A stretch of DNA of 64,000 bases, taken from the NCBI RefSeq assembly GCF_009935905.1, contig NZ_PREX01000001.1, positions 62,001-126,000 on the forward strand, given 5' to 3'. The notes beneath the pieces were generated by a model. That model was not told where the DNA came from, did not search any database, and was given only the letters and a program-made list of their open reading frames with translations. The DNA comes from Alkalibacterium sp. MB6. Lineage in GTDB: Bacteria; Bacillota; Bacilli; Lactobacillales; Carnobacteriaceae_A. This document shows, one piece after another, positions 26,429 through 36,301 of the stretch (positions within the stretch are counted from its first letter, which is position 1; each line of letters starts with the position of its first letter). The translations under genes were made by a program, and so were the position numbers.

Positions 26429-28987
26429 ATGTGGTTATCTTATTCCGATTCAGAAGTTGTAGCGTTTCATCCAGTATGTGAAGAGGCACTAGTCGAAGCA
26501 CTAACATTGTTAAACATTCAAGATGATTATGAAGTGAAACATCATGAATATACTGGAACACTTGAAATGGATTTTGTAATAAAAAATAGGCATGACGGTA
26601 AATATTTGTGTGTTATTGAAGTGAAAAGAACCCCTTCTGATATTAATAGCGCAAGATATCAATATCAAGCAATGTCATATGTTCAAAGTAATGGTAATCA
26701 AACAGAACAGCCTTTCTATATTCTAACCAACTTAGAAAATATGTATATTTTTAGATACGATAGTGAAAGACCAAGAGTAGTTCAACAAATTCTTAAGCCG
26801 GGCTTAAAATCAATTGGAAAATTCCAAGAGTATACTAGAGAAATGTTTATTAATAAGCTTTCTAATGAGTTTAAAAATATTATAAAAACAAATATTCTTG
26901 ATCAAGAATATGTTTATTCTAACTCTCTCAGTGAGTTTCAAGATCATATGAGAAGTGTTGTGAATAAAAATAAAGAATGGAAAACTAGTTTAGTTTTTTT
27001 GCTATACGAATATATACGTGGTGTTTTTAATGAGTTAGATTTAGATGGATTTAGATATGATATTCGTAGATTTCGAAATAATGTAAACAATGTATGTACG
27101 GAAGCGATGCGTGTCAATTTTAATGAAATATTTAATAAAGATGAAACAAATTATATAGTACCGTTTGATGTACCAGCTATGTTACTAGAACTAATGTATG
27201 AAAGTGGCAAAACATATGCTGATGGTGACTATATATCTAATCTGCTACATGAGGTTGCTTCTATAGATCAAGCTCATAATGGAGAAGTACCGACAGACTT
27301 AGAATTATCAAGATTTTTATCCATTCTAGCAAAACAAATCGCTAATCTTTCTGAGGATGGAAAAATCAGCGACCCTGCAAGTGGAAGTGGAAATCTTATT
27401 ACCTCCGCAATTGAAATATTCAATATAACTCCAGAAAGAATAAAAGCAAATGATAAGAATGAGAAGTTACTAGAGCTTCTTTCCTTAAGAATCGGTTTAA
27501 ATAACCCTAGAATCATTTCTAAAGATACAAGTCCTAAGGTTACAGCCAAGAATATTAATGATTTGGATGAAAATTATTTTAATGATGTTGATGTTATTTT
27601 ATTGAATCCGCCTTATGTGGCAGGTATTAATAGCGTAGAAAGGAAAAAAGAATTATTTGCTAGTATTAAAAGAATTACTGGAAAAAGAGCAATTACTTCA
27701 ATTGGTCAAATTGGATTAGAAGCTCCATTTATTGAATTAATTAGTGCTCTTGCAAAAGAAAATACAACAATAGCTTGTATAATACCTGTTGGTTACTTAA
27801 CTGGAAGAGGTATAGAAGCTGTTAAGTTTAGAGAATTCTTGCTACAAAATTTTGGCTTAAAAACAATCTTTACATACCCGTCTAGTGGATTATTTGAGTC
27901 TGTGGCAAAGAAGACTTGTGTTGTGATAGGAAGAGTAAATCGACCATCAGAAAGCATTCAGGTTTTGTCAGCATATATGCCTCTAAAGGATATAAACGTC
28001 TCTAACTTTGAAAGAAACTTACAAATGAATGAATCTACTAATACTTTTACTGAACTAACACAAGGTATAGATGTATTAGAGAATGAGTACAAAGTTTTTT
28101 CAGACTCGGTCGGAGAAGGTTGGCGGGGCTTATCATCAGTAGGATTTAGTGCTGTAGAGTTCATGAACAATTATTTCTCTAGTCATCCCAAATTAGTAAG
28201 GTTAAAAGATATACCTAGTGATACCCTAAAGGTTAGGCGTGGATGGGCAGGTAATGATGGAGCCTCTAATTTAGTGTTTTTAGATAGAAATCATGAATTA
28301 ATTAATACTGAAGGCCTAGAAACAGTTCAGGGAATCCGAAGTGTTCGCAAATTTAATAGTTGCTTTATTAATGAAGGTGATTATCTTACAATCGACTATA
28401 AGAAATCTACCAATGAATCAGTTGATAAAGCAATAAATACTTATTTAGAGACTCCACAATCAGTAGGTAAACAAGCCAGACGTCCTAAGAGCTATGATGA
28501 ATTAAAGAAAATATTGATGAAAGATAGTAGCAAAATTATAGAGGGATATAAACTTTTATTACCTCGTGCTATAAGACCTACTGGAAAAGTATTCTATACA
28601 GATCAGCCTATAGTTATATCAACTAATTTTAATTGCTTTTATTCTGAGAACGAAAATGACATTAAGATTTATACATCATGGACATCTACAATTTTTTATC
28701 AATTAATGTGTGAGATAAATTCTAAAGATCAAGAAGGTGTTAGGAAAATGGAATTGCCAGACTATGAACAGACTTACTTTCCTATACTTGATAGACTGAG
28801 TGAAAATGAGCAGGTAACAATTCTTAATAATTTTAATGAAATTACTTTTTGTGACCTGAAAAATCCAGAAGCGAAAAACACCGACCAAATTTGGGCGGAA
28901 ATTTTGTTTGAAAATCCTGAGTTTATAATAGAAGAGTCACTAAATGTTCTTACATTTATGGCTACTGAAAGAACCTCGAAATTTTAA
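26429..28987 (+). CDS. Fused PD-(D/E)XK nuclease and adenine methylase (type IIG-like restriction enzyme)
   Basis: 852 aa. The N-terminal domain (about 10-130) carries a PD-(D/E)XK pattern with D48 in EMDFVI and E64-x-K66 in VIEVKRT, as in HsdR N-domains and type IIG nucleases. The middle domain has SAM motif I DPASGSGNL (about 315) and motif IV NPPY (about 393). The C-terminal 300 residues look like a target-recognition module (LKDIPSDTLKVRRGWAG). No helicase motifs are seen. It begins 2 bases after the m5C methylase. A single chain for cutting and methylation plus two extra methylases would suit an asymmetric target. Confidence 0.85.
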   Translation: MWLSYSDSEVVAFHPVCEEALVEALTLLNIQDDYEVKHHEYTGTLEMDFVIKNRHDGKYLCVIEVKRTPSDINSARYQYQAMSYVQSNGNQTEQPFYILTNLENMYIFRYDSERPRVVQQILKPGLKSIGKFQEYTREMFINKLSNEFKNIIKTNILDQEYVYSNSLSEFQDHMRSVVNKNKEWKTSLVFLLYEYIRGVFNELDLDGFRYDIRRFRNNVNNVCTEAMRVNFNEIFNKDETNYIVPFDVPAMLLELMYESGKTYADGDYISNLLHEVASIDQAHNGEVPTDLELSRFLSILAKQIANLSEDGKISDPASGSGNLITSAIEIFNITPERIKANDKNEKLLELLSLRIGLNNPRIISKDTSPKVTAKNINDLDENYFNDVDVILLNPPYVAGINSVERKKELFASIKRITGKRAITSIGQIGLEAPFIELISALAKENTTIACIIPVGYLTGRGIEAVKFREFLLQNFGLKTIFTYPSSGLFESVAKKTCVVIGRVNRPSESIQVLSAYMPLKDINVSNFERNLQMNESTNTFTELTQGIDVLENEYKVFSDSVGEGWRGLSSVGFSAVEFMNNYFSSHPKLVRLKDIPSDTLKVRRGWAGNDGASNLVFLDRNHELINTEGLETVQGIRSVRKFNSCFINEGDYLTIDYKKSTNESVDKAINTYLETPQSVGKQARRPKSYDELKKILMKDSSKIIEGYKLLLPRAIRPTGKVFYTDQPIVISTNFNCFYSENENDIKIYTSWTSTIFYQLMCEINSKDQEGVRKMELPDYEQTYFPILDRLSENEQVTILNNFNEITFCDLKNPEAKNTDQIWAEILFENPEFIIEESLNVLTFMATERTSKF

Positions 28988-29276
28988 CTCAACGTATGTA
29001 TTAATGTTTTTCATTTTGATGACTATAATTAATATAAGAGAATTGAAATTAATGTTTATGGTTAATCCGCAATAAGTTTAAAGTGTATAATTTGAATAAT
29101 AATATGTGATAAGGCAAAAGATTTAAGCTGTCGGGCTTTTATAATTTTGTTCCAGTAAATCTTCCGAAACTTTTCTTAATACCTGTAAGTATCTGTCATG
29201 TACATTTTAGTTAGGAATCCTTTAAAAGCAACATTATGAGTGACCTGTTAGGCTCATCAATGTACATTTTCTAACA
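28988..29276. other. Element right-end region
   Basis: No gene seen. It contains the inverted 12-mer at 29126-29137 and two direct copies of ATGTACATTTT (29198-29208 and 29260-29270), the second 6 bases from attR. These are candidate integrase or excisionase arm sites. Confidence 0.55.
29126..29137 (-). repeat. 12-bp motif, copy 3 (inverted)
   Basis: AGCTGTCGGGCT, the exact inverse of the copies at 12717 and 14160, located 139 bases from attR. Confidence 0.6.
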
Positions 29277-29319
29277 CTGGCAGTGAAGAGGTCATCGGTT
29301 CGAGCCCGATTATCTCCAT
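29277..29319 (+). repeat. attR: 43-bp direct repeat
   Basis: Identical to 11307-11349. This is the chromosome's original tRNA-Ala 3' end, displaced 18 kb by insertion and lacking the 5' part of the tRNA. Confidence 0.93.
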
Positions 29320-29330
29320 TACATAAACAA

Positions 29331-29367
29331 AAAGAAGGGACGCCAGAATATGGCGTCCCCTCTTTTT
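29331..29367 (+). terminator. Original chromosomal tRNA-Ala terminator, now orphaned
   Basis: GGGACGCC-AGAATAT-GGCGTCCC stem extended by AAAAAGA/CTCTTTTTG. It follows attR at the same distance that the element-borne terminator follows the tRNA at attL, and may now serve the HAD gene on the other strand. Confidence 0.8.
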
Positions 29368-29418
29368 GTTTTAGAGCGAAATACTAATCATCTCTTTTGA
29401 AAAACTTGGTATGGAAAC

Positions 29419-30198
29419 CTAAATGAACTTCATTTCCTTCAACGCATTCACTATGCCATCGGCCGTGTGACTGTCGGTGACGAGGTCTGCGACTGCTTTA
29501 ACTTCTTCCCTTGCATTCCCCATCGCTACGCCAATACCGGCGTGTTCAATCATTTCTAAGTCATTTAAGCCGTCTCCAAAGGCAATGACGTCCTTCATGT
29601 CAATGTTCATGTGATCGGCTAACCGTTTAATGGTATTTAACTTCGAACCGTCTATGGGTAGAACATCGACGCCTGCTTCATACCATCTGACAAAACGGAA
29701 GGCTTTAAATTGGTCTTCTTCGTAAGTACCTGCTTCGTCTTCTGAATAAAAGATGAGGCACTGAACCAAGTCGTTTTCTTTATAAAAGTCTCTGTATTGT
29801 TCTGGAACGGGATAGCCAACATGCTTCATGCCATTTACCATACGGTCGTTCGGTTCTGCGTCTCGACGTTTTAAGTCGTCTACTGTTTCATAAATCAATT
29901 GGTGGCCGTTTTTATCAGCTCGTTCTATTAATTGCTTTACTTCATCACTGTCTAGTTTATTTTTATAAATGGCTTCATTCTTGTAAAAAGCAGCCGCACC
30001 GTTACACACAATGTAAGTAGAGATGTCGAGTTCTTCTATGATATCCATTGCCATTGTTCTGTTTCTACCTGTCGCAATCGCTACTTCATGTGTTTCGTTT
30101 ATCTTTTTTAAGGCTTCTTTTGTACTATCTAACACAGCACCCTTATCATTTAAAAGCGTCCCGTCAATGTCGAATATAAAGAGTTTTTTATCTGCCAA
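29419..30198 (-). CDS. Cof-type HAD-IIB sugar-phosphate phosphatase
   Basis: 259 aa hydrolase of the Cof/YidA group. Motif I is FDIDGTLLND near residue 10, motif II the ATGRNR segment, and motif IV GDGLNDLEM near 207, with a C2B cap between. Such enzymes dephosphorylate sugar phosphates or flavin/pyridoxal phosphates with broad specificity. Single gene flanking the element's right end. Confidence 0.9.
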   Translation of the reverse strand: MADKKLFIFDIDGTLLNDKGAVLDSTKEALKKINETHEVAIATGRNRTMAMDIIEELDISTYIVCNGAAAFYKNEAIYKNKLDSDEVKQLIERADKNGHQLIYETVDDLKRRDAEPNDRMVNGMKHVGYPVPEQYRDFYKENDLVQCLIFYSEDEAGTYEEDQFKAFRFVRWYEAGVDVLPIDGSKLNTIKRLADHMNIDMKDVIAFGDGLNDLEMIEHAGIGVAMGNAREEVKAVADLVTDSHTADGIVNALKEMKFI

Positions 30199-30499
30199 AA
30201 TCTCACTTCCCTTTCTCGTCTCACCTTCTACTATAGTTTATTTTTAACAACATCTCAATATGAACGGACCATTCTCTGACTACTGTGGCTTTGCTTAGCT
30301 TATTTCCTCGGCTCCCTTCTTCTATACTTATTTTTTTTAGTATGGTAAACTAATCATATCAGTGGTTTGTTTTGCCACAAAACGTTCGGATTATATAGAT
30401 AACAGCCTTAGATTAGGCTGCTTGTGTAAGTGACTCAACAGCTAGTATCGACTCACATTGATGACGTTAAGAAAATTATAGAAATAAGGAGATTAACAA
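30199..30499. other. Divergent non-coding region before rnjA
   Basis: No gene seen. It contains a small hairpin CAGCCT-TAGATT-AGGCTG (30404-30421) in the probable 5' UTR of rnjA. The small RNA polymerase subunit gene rpoY (ykzG), which precedes rnjA in many Firmicutes, is absent. Confidence 0.5.
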
Positions 30500-32173
30500 A
30501 TGAAACCCAATATAAAAAACAATGAAACAGCTATATACGCACTAGGTGGTTTAAATGAAATTGGTAAAAACACTTACGCGATTCAGTTTCAAGATGAAAT
30601 TATTATGATTGACGCAGGGATCAAATTCCCTGAAGATGATTTACTCGGTATTGATTATGTCATACCTGATTACACCTACTTGGTAGAAAACAAAGATAAG
30701 ATTAAAGGCTTATTTATCACTCACGGACACGAAGACCACGTTGGAGGCGTTCCTTACCTCTTACGTCAACTGAATATTCCTATCTATGCTGGTAAACTAG
30801 CATTAGCCTTAATCAAAAATAAATTAAATGAGCACAATTTATTGCGCTCAGCTACGTTAAACGAAATTAATGAAGACACAGTTGTGAAGTTCCGCAAAAC
30901 GACTGTTACCTTTTACCGCACCACGCATAGTGTGCCAGAAGCATACGGCATTGTAGTTAAAACACCCAACGGTAACATCGTTCACACGGGTGACTTTAAA
31001 TTTGACTTTACCCCTGTTGGTGAACCGGCTAACTTGCACAAAATGGCACGCATCGGAGAAGAAGGCGTCTTGGCTCTTTTATCTGACAGTACGAACGCTG
31101 AAGTGCCTAACTTTACAAAATCAGAGCAAGTGGTTGGTGAATCCATCCGCAGTTTACTGAAAAAAATCGATGGCCGAATCATTTTTGCGACTTTTGCTTC
31201 TAACATCTCTCGTATTCAACAGGTGGTTGAAGCGGCTAATAAAACAGGCCGTAAAATTGCTGTCTTTGGTCGAAGTATGGTAAATGCTTTAGAAACCGGT
31301 CAAGAACTTGGCTTTATTCAAGCCGAAGAAGGCACCTTCATTCAACCGAATGAGCTGAAACGTTACAAAGATAACGAAGTGTTGATTTTATGTACGGGAT
31401 CTCAAGGTGAACCGATGGCTGCTTTAAGTCGTGTCGCTAACGGAACGCATAGACAGATTTCCATTCACCCTGGTGATAACGTGGTCTTCTCAAGCTCCCC
31501 TATTCCTGGTAACACAGCTAGTGTGAACCGAGTGATTAACCAATTGCTTGAAGCGGGTGCCAATGTGATTCACGGTAAAATCAATAATATTCATACCTCT
31601 GGACACGGTGGACAAGAAGAACAGAAATTGATGCTTCAATTAATGAAACCTAAATATTTCGTTCCGATTCATGGTGAACACCGTATGCAACGCATTCACG
31701 CTCGCTTAGCAGTTCAAACGGGTGTTGAAGAAGATAACTGTTTTATTCTGGATAATGGTGAGATTGTTGCCTTCACTGAGGATAGCGCGAGACGTGCTGG
31801 GGAATTTGATGCCAAGGATGTCTATATTGACGGTAGCGGTATTGGTGATATTGGTAGTGTGGTGTTACGTGACCGTAAATTGTTATCAGATAATGGACTA
31901 GTTGTCGTGGTAGCCACTATCGATCCGAAGACAAAAGCCGTTTTAGCCGGTCCAGACATCATTTCTCGTGGCTTTATCTACATGCGTGAATCTGAAGAAT
32001 TAATTCATAAAGCACAAAAAATAGCTTATAAAAGTTTGATGCGTTCCCTTGATAACCAACAAGTCAATGACTACAAGATGCGCAATGAATTAATCGATTC
32101 GATTAAACAGTTCTTATTCGCTGAAACAGAAAGACAACCAATTATCTTACCTGTTATTTTAACTAACGAGTAA
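30500..32173 (+). CDS. rnjA: Ribonuclease J1
   Basis: Metallo-beta-lactamase/beta-CASP ribonuclease with 5'-3' exonuclease and endonuclease activity in RNA maturation and decay; 557 aa, full length. Metal-binding HGHEDHVGG lies near residue 74, and the beta-CASP region and FVPIHGEHR follow. The N-terminus [19 protein letters not shown] and [16 protein letters not shown] match J1 rather than J2. AAGGAG precedes the ATG. Ends at a strong terminator shared with liaR. Confidence 0.96.
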   Translation: MKPNIKNNETAIYALGGLNEIGKNTYAIQFQDEIIMIDAGIKFPEDDLLGIDYVIPDYTYLVENKDKIKGLFITHGHEDHVGGVPYLLRQLNIPIYAGKLALALIKNKLNEHNLLRSATLNEINEDTVVKFRKTTVTFYRTTHSVPEAYGIVVKTPNGNIVHTGDFKFDFTPVGEPANLHKMARIGEEGVLALLSDSTNAEVPNFTKSEQVVGESIRSLLKKIDGRIIFATFASNISRIQQVVEAANKTGRKIAVFGRSMVNALETGQELGFIQAEEGTFIQPNELKRYKDNEVLILCTGSQGEPMAALSRVANGTHRQISIHPGDNVVFSSSPIPGNTASVNRVINQLLEAGANVIHGKINNIHTSGHGGQEEQKLMLQLMKPKYFVPIHGEHRMQRIHARLAVQTGVEEDNCFILDNGEIVAFTEDSARRAGEFDAKDVYIDGSGIGDIGSVVLRDRKLLSDNGLVVVVATIDPKTKAVLAGPDIISRGFIYMRESEELIHKAQKIAYKSLMRSLDNQQVNDYKMRNELIDSIKQFLFAETERQPIILPVILTNE

Positions 32174-32181
32174 TAACAGAC

Positions 32182-32237
32182 AAAAAAGAGCTTCCTTTGC
32201 CGATTGATTAATCAGGCAAAGGAAGCTCTTTTTTTTA
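32182..32237. terminator. Bidirectional terminator between rnjA and liaR
   Basis: About 20 bp of perfect stem (AAAAAAGAGCTTCCTTTGCC against its inverse) with A and T runs on either side. The right arm overlaps the liaR stop codon. Confidence 0.92.
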
Positions 32238-32870
32238 TTCATTGACTATGTCATGTCGGAAAGCATAGATAGCGACCTGTGTTCGGTCCTCTACTTCCAA
32301 TTTGGATAATATATTTGATACATGGGTCTTGACTGTTTTCAATGTAATGAATAATTCATCTGCAATGTCTTGGTTAGTGTACCCTTTAGCGATTAACTGG
32401 ACCACTTCGTTTTCGCGGTTAGTCAGTTGATCATGTAAATGAGTCCGTTCCATCTCTTCACGTTTTTCTTCCATTATACTAGTGACTTCGTCTTCTATAT
32501 AGGCATTACCACTATAGGTCTCTCTTACCGCCTGAGCGATTTCTTTAGCAGAGGAGGTCTTCAATATATACCCGCACGCTCCTGCTTGCATGGCTGGGTA
32601 AACCTTTTCGTCATCGATAAAGCTGGTTAGTATAATGATTTTCGCTTCTGGCCACTGCCTTAATATTTCTTGGGTGGCTTCCGTTCCATCCACGCCATCC
32701 ATTACTAAATCCATCAATATAATGTCCGGACGCTCCCTTAGAGCGAGGTCGATGCCCTCTTGCCCATCGATTGCTTCTCCAACGATCTCAAAATCATCTT
32801 GGATTGAAAAAAAGGACGACAGGCCCAAACGAACCATTTCGTGATCGTCCACTATAAGTAATCTAATCAT
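32235..32870 (-). CDS. liaR: Response regulator LiaR/VraR
   Basis: NarL/FixJ-type response regulator, 211 aa. The receiver domain (1-120) has the acidic pocket IVDDHEM and the phospho-acceptor aspartate in DIILMDLVMDG; the LuxR-type helix-turn-helix (about 145-205) reads LTNRENEVVQLIAKGYTNQDIADEL. It overlaps liaS by 4 bases in a liaF-liaS-liaR operon that senses cell-envelope damage in Firmicutes. Target genes are not in this window. Confidence 0.94.
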   Translation of the reverse strand: MIRLLIVDDHEMVRLGLSSFFSIQDDFEIVGEAIDGQEGIDLALRERPDIILMDLVMDGVDGTEATQEILRQWPEAKIIILTSFIDDEKVYPAMQAGACGYILKTSSAKEIAQAVRETYSGNAYIEDEVTSIMEEKREEMERTHLHDQLTNRENEVVQLIAKGYTNQDIADELFITLKTVKTHVSNILSKLEVEDRTQVAIYAFRHDIVNE

Positions 32871-33928
32871 GTTGAACTCCCTCCTGTGACTAGTGGTACA
32901 TTTATTTCAATTCGAGTGCCTAAGTTAAGGATGGAAACTATTTTGACATTTCCTCCAATGCCTTCTATCCGTTCTTTTATATTTTGCAGACCATAACCGC
33001 CTGCTCTTTGTTTAGAAGAATCAAAGCCAATACCGTCATCAATCACTTTTAGTTGTGCACTGTCGCCGTTTTTCCTCAAATAGATTTCAAGTTCCTTTGC
33101 TTTGGCATGCCTTAAGACGTTGGACATAAGTTCTTGAATGATACGAAAGATATTGTCCTCCATCACTGAAGGCATTGTGATAGATTCAATACTGTATTGC
33201 AAATTTATATCGATTTTAGTTGATAATTCTTGCAGTAACTGTTCAATACCTTGTTTCAAAGATTTTCCATCTAATTGGATGGGACGTAAATGAAGGAGCA
33301 AGGCACGCATTTCATTTTGAGACGCATTGATTGTTTTTTCAGCTAGCAATAGCTGTTTTTTTACTCGTTCGCAATACTGGTCTGTTTGATGATTAGCTGC
33401 TGACAAGAGCATGGACGCTGCAAATAATTGCTGGCTCACCGAATCATGCAACTCTCTAGCGATGCGGTGTCGTTCTTGCTCAAGTATTTCTTCTTTGGTT
33501 TCATTACCCAACTCTTTTGTTTCTTCTGAGTGTTTTAATGCCTGATCTGCCATAAACATTAGCTTTTCATGTAATTTTAAAAACTGCCGATCAATGTCAT
33601 CATTAATTTGGCGTGGGGTATCCATGGAGTACATATTCATGAATATAGATGCGGAATAGTGCCCTTCGCTCATCATACGTAAGCCTTCTTCTACTTTTCT
33701 CAACTTTTTCTTTTCAAAGGACCTTAAATATGAAAGAGTAATGATGGTTAAGGCGAAAGAAAAGCCAATCAAATAAAAGACAAGCGACACCCCTATAAAA
33801 TTCGCCCGGTATAAAGCGGTCATAAAGTCGTACTCGGATAGCGTTAATAAAATAAAAATCGTAATGACAAGCAACATAAAAAAATAAACAGAGAAAAACT
33901 TGAACACATTCGATAAATACTTTTTCAT
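32867..33928 (-). CDS. liaS: Sensor histidine kinase LiaS/VraS
   Basis: 353 aa. Two N-terminal membrane helices with almost no extracellular loop are followed by a HAMP-like linker, a HisKA_3 domain with phospho-acceptor HRIARELHDSVSQQLFA (about 155-170), and an HATPase domain with the N box QELMSNVLRHAKA and G box DDGIGFD. The intramembrane-sensing layout is typical of LiaS. Overlaps both neighbours by 4 bases. Confidence 0.94.
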   Translation of the reverse strand: MKKYLSNVFKFFSVYFFMLLVITIFILLTLSEYDFMTALYRANFIGVSLVFYLIGFSFALTIITLSYLRSFEKKKLRKVEEGLRMMSEGHYSASIFMNMYSMDTPRQINDDIDRQFLKLHEKLMFMADQALKHSEETKELGNETKEEILEQERHRIARELHDSVSQQLFAASMLLSAANHQTDQYCERVKKQLLLAEKTINASQNEMRALLLHLRPIQLDGKSLKQGIEQLLQELSTKIDINLQYSIESITMPSVMEDNIFRIIQELMSNVLRHAKAKELEIYLRKNGDSAQLKVIDDGIGFDSSKQRAGGYGLQNIKERIEGIGGNVKIVSILNLGTRIEINVPLVTGGSST

Positions 33929-34662
33929 ATATAAATGACCTCGACTTCCCCAATCAAGGTGCTGGCTGCAATTTTAATTCGTCTTTGAGAGGAATAATAA
34001 TCACTTGAACGCCATTTTATTGTTTCATTTTTCATATCAAACTCATCGCCGTCTATAATTAGTTTACCTAAAGCAATACTGACATTTAAAGAGACCGCAA
34101 CGTCTCGCGGGATTAAGAGTTTCGTATCCCCAAACCCTTTTCTAAGAATAATAATGTTCTCGTTTTTTGGCAGGATGGTATTCCCAAAATCGAAAAAGGT
34201 ATCGCCAAGAACTTTTTGAATATTTTTATCTTCCCATTCAAAGACATCTTTACCAATATAATCGTCCCCAAACCATTTGTTACGGTATAAACGCACATCT
34301 TTATTTTCATGCTCTTCCCATTCCACAGAGATAAATTCTTTTTCTCTCCAATATTGTTTTTTCCTAAACAACGGGTCGCGAATGGTATTCAATAATTTTT
34401 GATCAGAGTTCAGTTCAACCAATAAAAAAATCGTCACTAGAGCCCAAAAAGCAGTGGTAAATAAAAAGGAAGCTAGAAACAAAACGATACTGATCCAGAG
34501 GTAATCCGTTTTTTTAGATGATTGTTTTGGTGATGTTTGATATAAAAATAAAAAAACAATACCTAATATTAAAAATGTCATCAATAATCCACTGTGAGTC
34601 ACTTCAAAAAGAAGCGAGACAACTAATAGTATCATGATGACTTTATAGAGTGTTGTATTCAT
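33925..34662 (-). CDS. liaF: LiaF-like membrane regulator of LiaSR
   Basis: 245 aa with about four N-terminal membrane helices (about 4-95) and a soluble C-terminal domain of the LiaF/DUF2154 type (about 130-245). LiaF proteins inhibit LiaS signalling in the absence of envelope stress. First gene of the operon. Confidence 0.9.
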   Translation of the reverse strand: MNTTLYKVIMILLVVSLLFEVTHSGLLMTFLILGIVFLFLYQTSPKQSSKKTDYLWISIVLFLASFLFTTAFWALVTIFLLVELNSDQKLLNTIRDPLFRKKQYWREKEFISVEWEEHENKDVRLYRNKWFGDDYIGKDVFEWEDKNIQKVLGDTFFDFGNTILPKNENIIILRKGFGDTKLLIPRDVAVSLNVSIALGKLIIDGDEFDMKNETIKWRSSDYYSSQRRIKIAASTLIGEVEVIYI

Positions 34663-34764
34663 GCTAACCGCTCCTTAATCTTCGTAAGGTAAGTATAACG
34701 AAATTTTCTAAGAATAGCACTAGGCCAAGTGTAAAATCAGTCTTAGGTATGACTACTATTAAAC

Positions 34765-34811
34765 AGAAAAAGGGTTAAAGAAAAGGTGACCCCTTCCTTT
34801 AACCCTTTTAT
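34765..34811 (-). terminator. Terminator of greA
   Basis: AAAAGGGTTAAAG and CTTTAACCCTTTT arms with an inner GGTGACC-type stem; the T tract is on the minus strand after the greA stop. Confidence 0.88.
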
Positions 34812-34821
34812 TAGTCGTTAA

Positions 34822-35295
34822 TTAAAAGACATTAGTAATCTCTACATCCATTTTACCGCCTGGAGTATTAATGGTTACTTTATCTCCAATGGTTTTGCCA
34901 AGCAAGGCTTGAGCAATTGGAGATTCGTTTGAAATTTTACCAGAAAATGGATCGGCTTCTGCTTTTCCAACGATTGTATACTCTTCTTCAAGACCATCTG
35001 GTAATTCTTTAAACATCACCGAACGTCCCAAAGTCACAACGCCTTCTACAGAGTTAGAGCTGTCAATAATTTGAGAATTCTGAAGCATATTTTCAATCGT
35101 GCTAATGCGCCCTTCAATAAAGGCTTGTTCGTCTTTAGCTGACTCATACTCTGAGTTCTCAGATAAATCTCCAAAGCCACGAGCAATTTTTATACGCTCA
35201 ACTACTTCTTTACGTTTAACTGATTTTAATACTTGCAATTCTTTCTCGAGTTTTTCTTTTCCCTGTTCAGTCATTGGGAATACTTTTTCTGTCAT
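34822..35295 (-). CDS. greA: Transcription elongation factor GreA
   Basis: 157 aa. Rescues backtracked RNA polymerase by stimulating transcript cleavage. The N-terminal coiled-coil hairpin has the acidic tip ([22 protein letters not shown]) and the C-terminal domain is FKBP-like ([17 protein letters not shown]). The frame is open 10 codons upstream, but GAGGTGG lies before the [10 protein letters not shown] start, so I choose the second Met. Confidence 0.95.
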   Translation of the reverse strand: MTEKVFPMTEQGKEKLEKELQVLKSVKRKEVVERIKIARGFGDLSENSEYESAKDEQAFIEGRISTIENMLQNSQIIDSSNSVEGVVTLGRSVMFKELPDGLEEEYTIVGKAEADPFSGKISNESPIAQALLGKTIGDKVTINTPGGKMDVEITNVF

Positions 35296-35491
35296 CATTC
35301 CTGCCACCTCATCTAATTCTTTCAATTTAAATTCACGTTTTCGATATTTATATCTTTTTGTAACAAAGTATACAATCTAAATTCTCAATGCAACTAAGAT
35401 ACCATTATCTCTTAGTAAAGTAAAGCGGTTTTCTAAAATTATGAGTATTTAGTTATCACATGTGAAGCGCATTCTTCACAGACTATAGTAA

Positions 35492-35560
35492 GATACGACC
35501 CTCACTCAAAGCAAGAAGCGTGCGCCGCTATCTATTACTTTTATGAAGGGTCGTATGCTT
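35492..35560 (-). terminator. Long-loop hairpin after udk
   Basis: CATACGACCCTTCA and TGAGGGTCGTAT pair around a loop with an inner AGC..GCT stem. T run is weak, so efficiency is uncertain. Confidence 0.55.
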
Positions 35561-35573
35561 TTATTTATTGCGT

Positions 35574-36218
35574 TTAATCTTTACTGACACGTTCTTCAAA
35601 AATAGTGTTGATTTTAGTGGTCATCAAATCAATGGCTACTTGGTTTTCGCCGCCTTCTGGGATAATGATGTCAGCGAATTTTTTAGTTGGTTCAATGAAT
35701 TGGGTGTGCATCGGTTTAACAACCGATAAATATTGTTCAATGACGTTATCTAAGGTACGTCCTCTTTCTTCAATATCTCGTTTTATGCGGCGAATGATTC
35801 GTATGTCGTCATCCGTATCGACATATACCTTAATATCCATCAATTCTCTTAAACGAACATCCTCCAGTATTAAAATACCTTCTAAAATGATGACGTCTTT
35901 TGGCTCTTGATGAATGGTTTGATCACTTCTTGTATGCCTGGTGTAATCATAAACAGGCTTTTCAATATCTTTATATTGCAGTAATGTATTTAAATGCTCT
36001 ATCAACAAGTCTGTATCAAAAGCAAATGGGTGGTCATAGTTAGTTTTGAGTCGCTCTTCAAAACTTAAATGGTCTTGATTTTTGTAATAGGAATCCTGTT
36101 CAAGCATCATAATCGATTTGCCAGGGAAAAAGTTATAAATGGCTTGACTGACACTCGTTTTTCCACTCCCTGATCCTCCCGTTACTCCGATTACAATTGG
36201 CTTATGTATATTAGTCAT
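35574..36218 (-). CDS. udk: Uridine kinase
   Basis: 214 aa from the ATG at 36218 (AAAGGA 8 bases upstream; an earlier in-frame ATG would place the ribosome site inside the gene). Phosphorylates uridine and cytidine in pyrimidine salvage. Walker [12 protein letters not shown], nucleoside-binding YDHP and DYTRHTR, and the lid region [15 protein letters not shown] are present. Follows mltG, with greA downstream. Confidence 0.95.
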   Translation of the reverse strand: MTNIHKPIVIGVTGGSGSGKTSVSQAIYNFFPGKSIMMLEQDSYYKNQDHLSFEERLKTNYDHPFAFDTDLLIEHLNTLLQYKDIEKPVYDYTRHTRSDQTIHQEPKDVIILEGILILEDVRLRELMDIKVYVDTDDDIRIIRRIKRDIEERGRTLDNVIEQYLSVVKPMHTQFIEPTKKFADIIIPEGGENQVAIDLMTTKINTIFEERVSKD

Positions 36219-36301
36219 AATAAAAATCCTTTCCATTTAAGTTTTCCTATTGTTTTTCTTAATAAAAGCACTGAGCCATTGCTGACTCAATGCTTTATCC
36301 A

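Larger units (their letters stand above)
11307..29319. mobile_element. 18-kb tRNA-integrated, phage-related element with defence and resistance cargo
   Basis: Bounded by a 43-bp direct repeat of the tRNA-Ala 3' end. An integrase lies next to the tRNA, followed by a divergent repressor/Cro-like switch, a DnaD-domain replication protein, a sigma-like factor, a lysis module and cargo (ABC-F, nuclease, restriction-modification). No capsid, tail, terminase or conjugation genes are present, so it is a satellite-like or remnant phage element, or an integrative element mobilised in another way. It looks more AT-rich than its flanks, most clearly across the restriction-modification operon. Confidence 0.93.
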
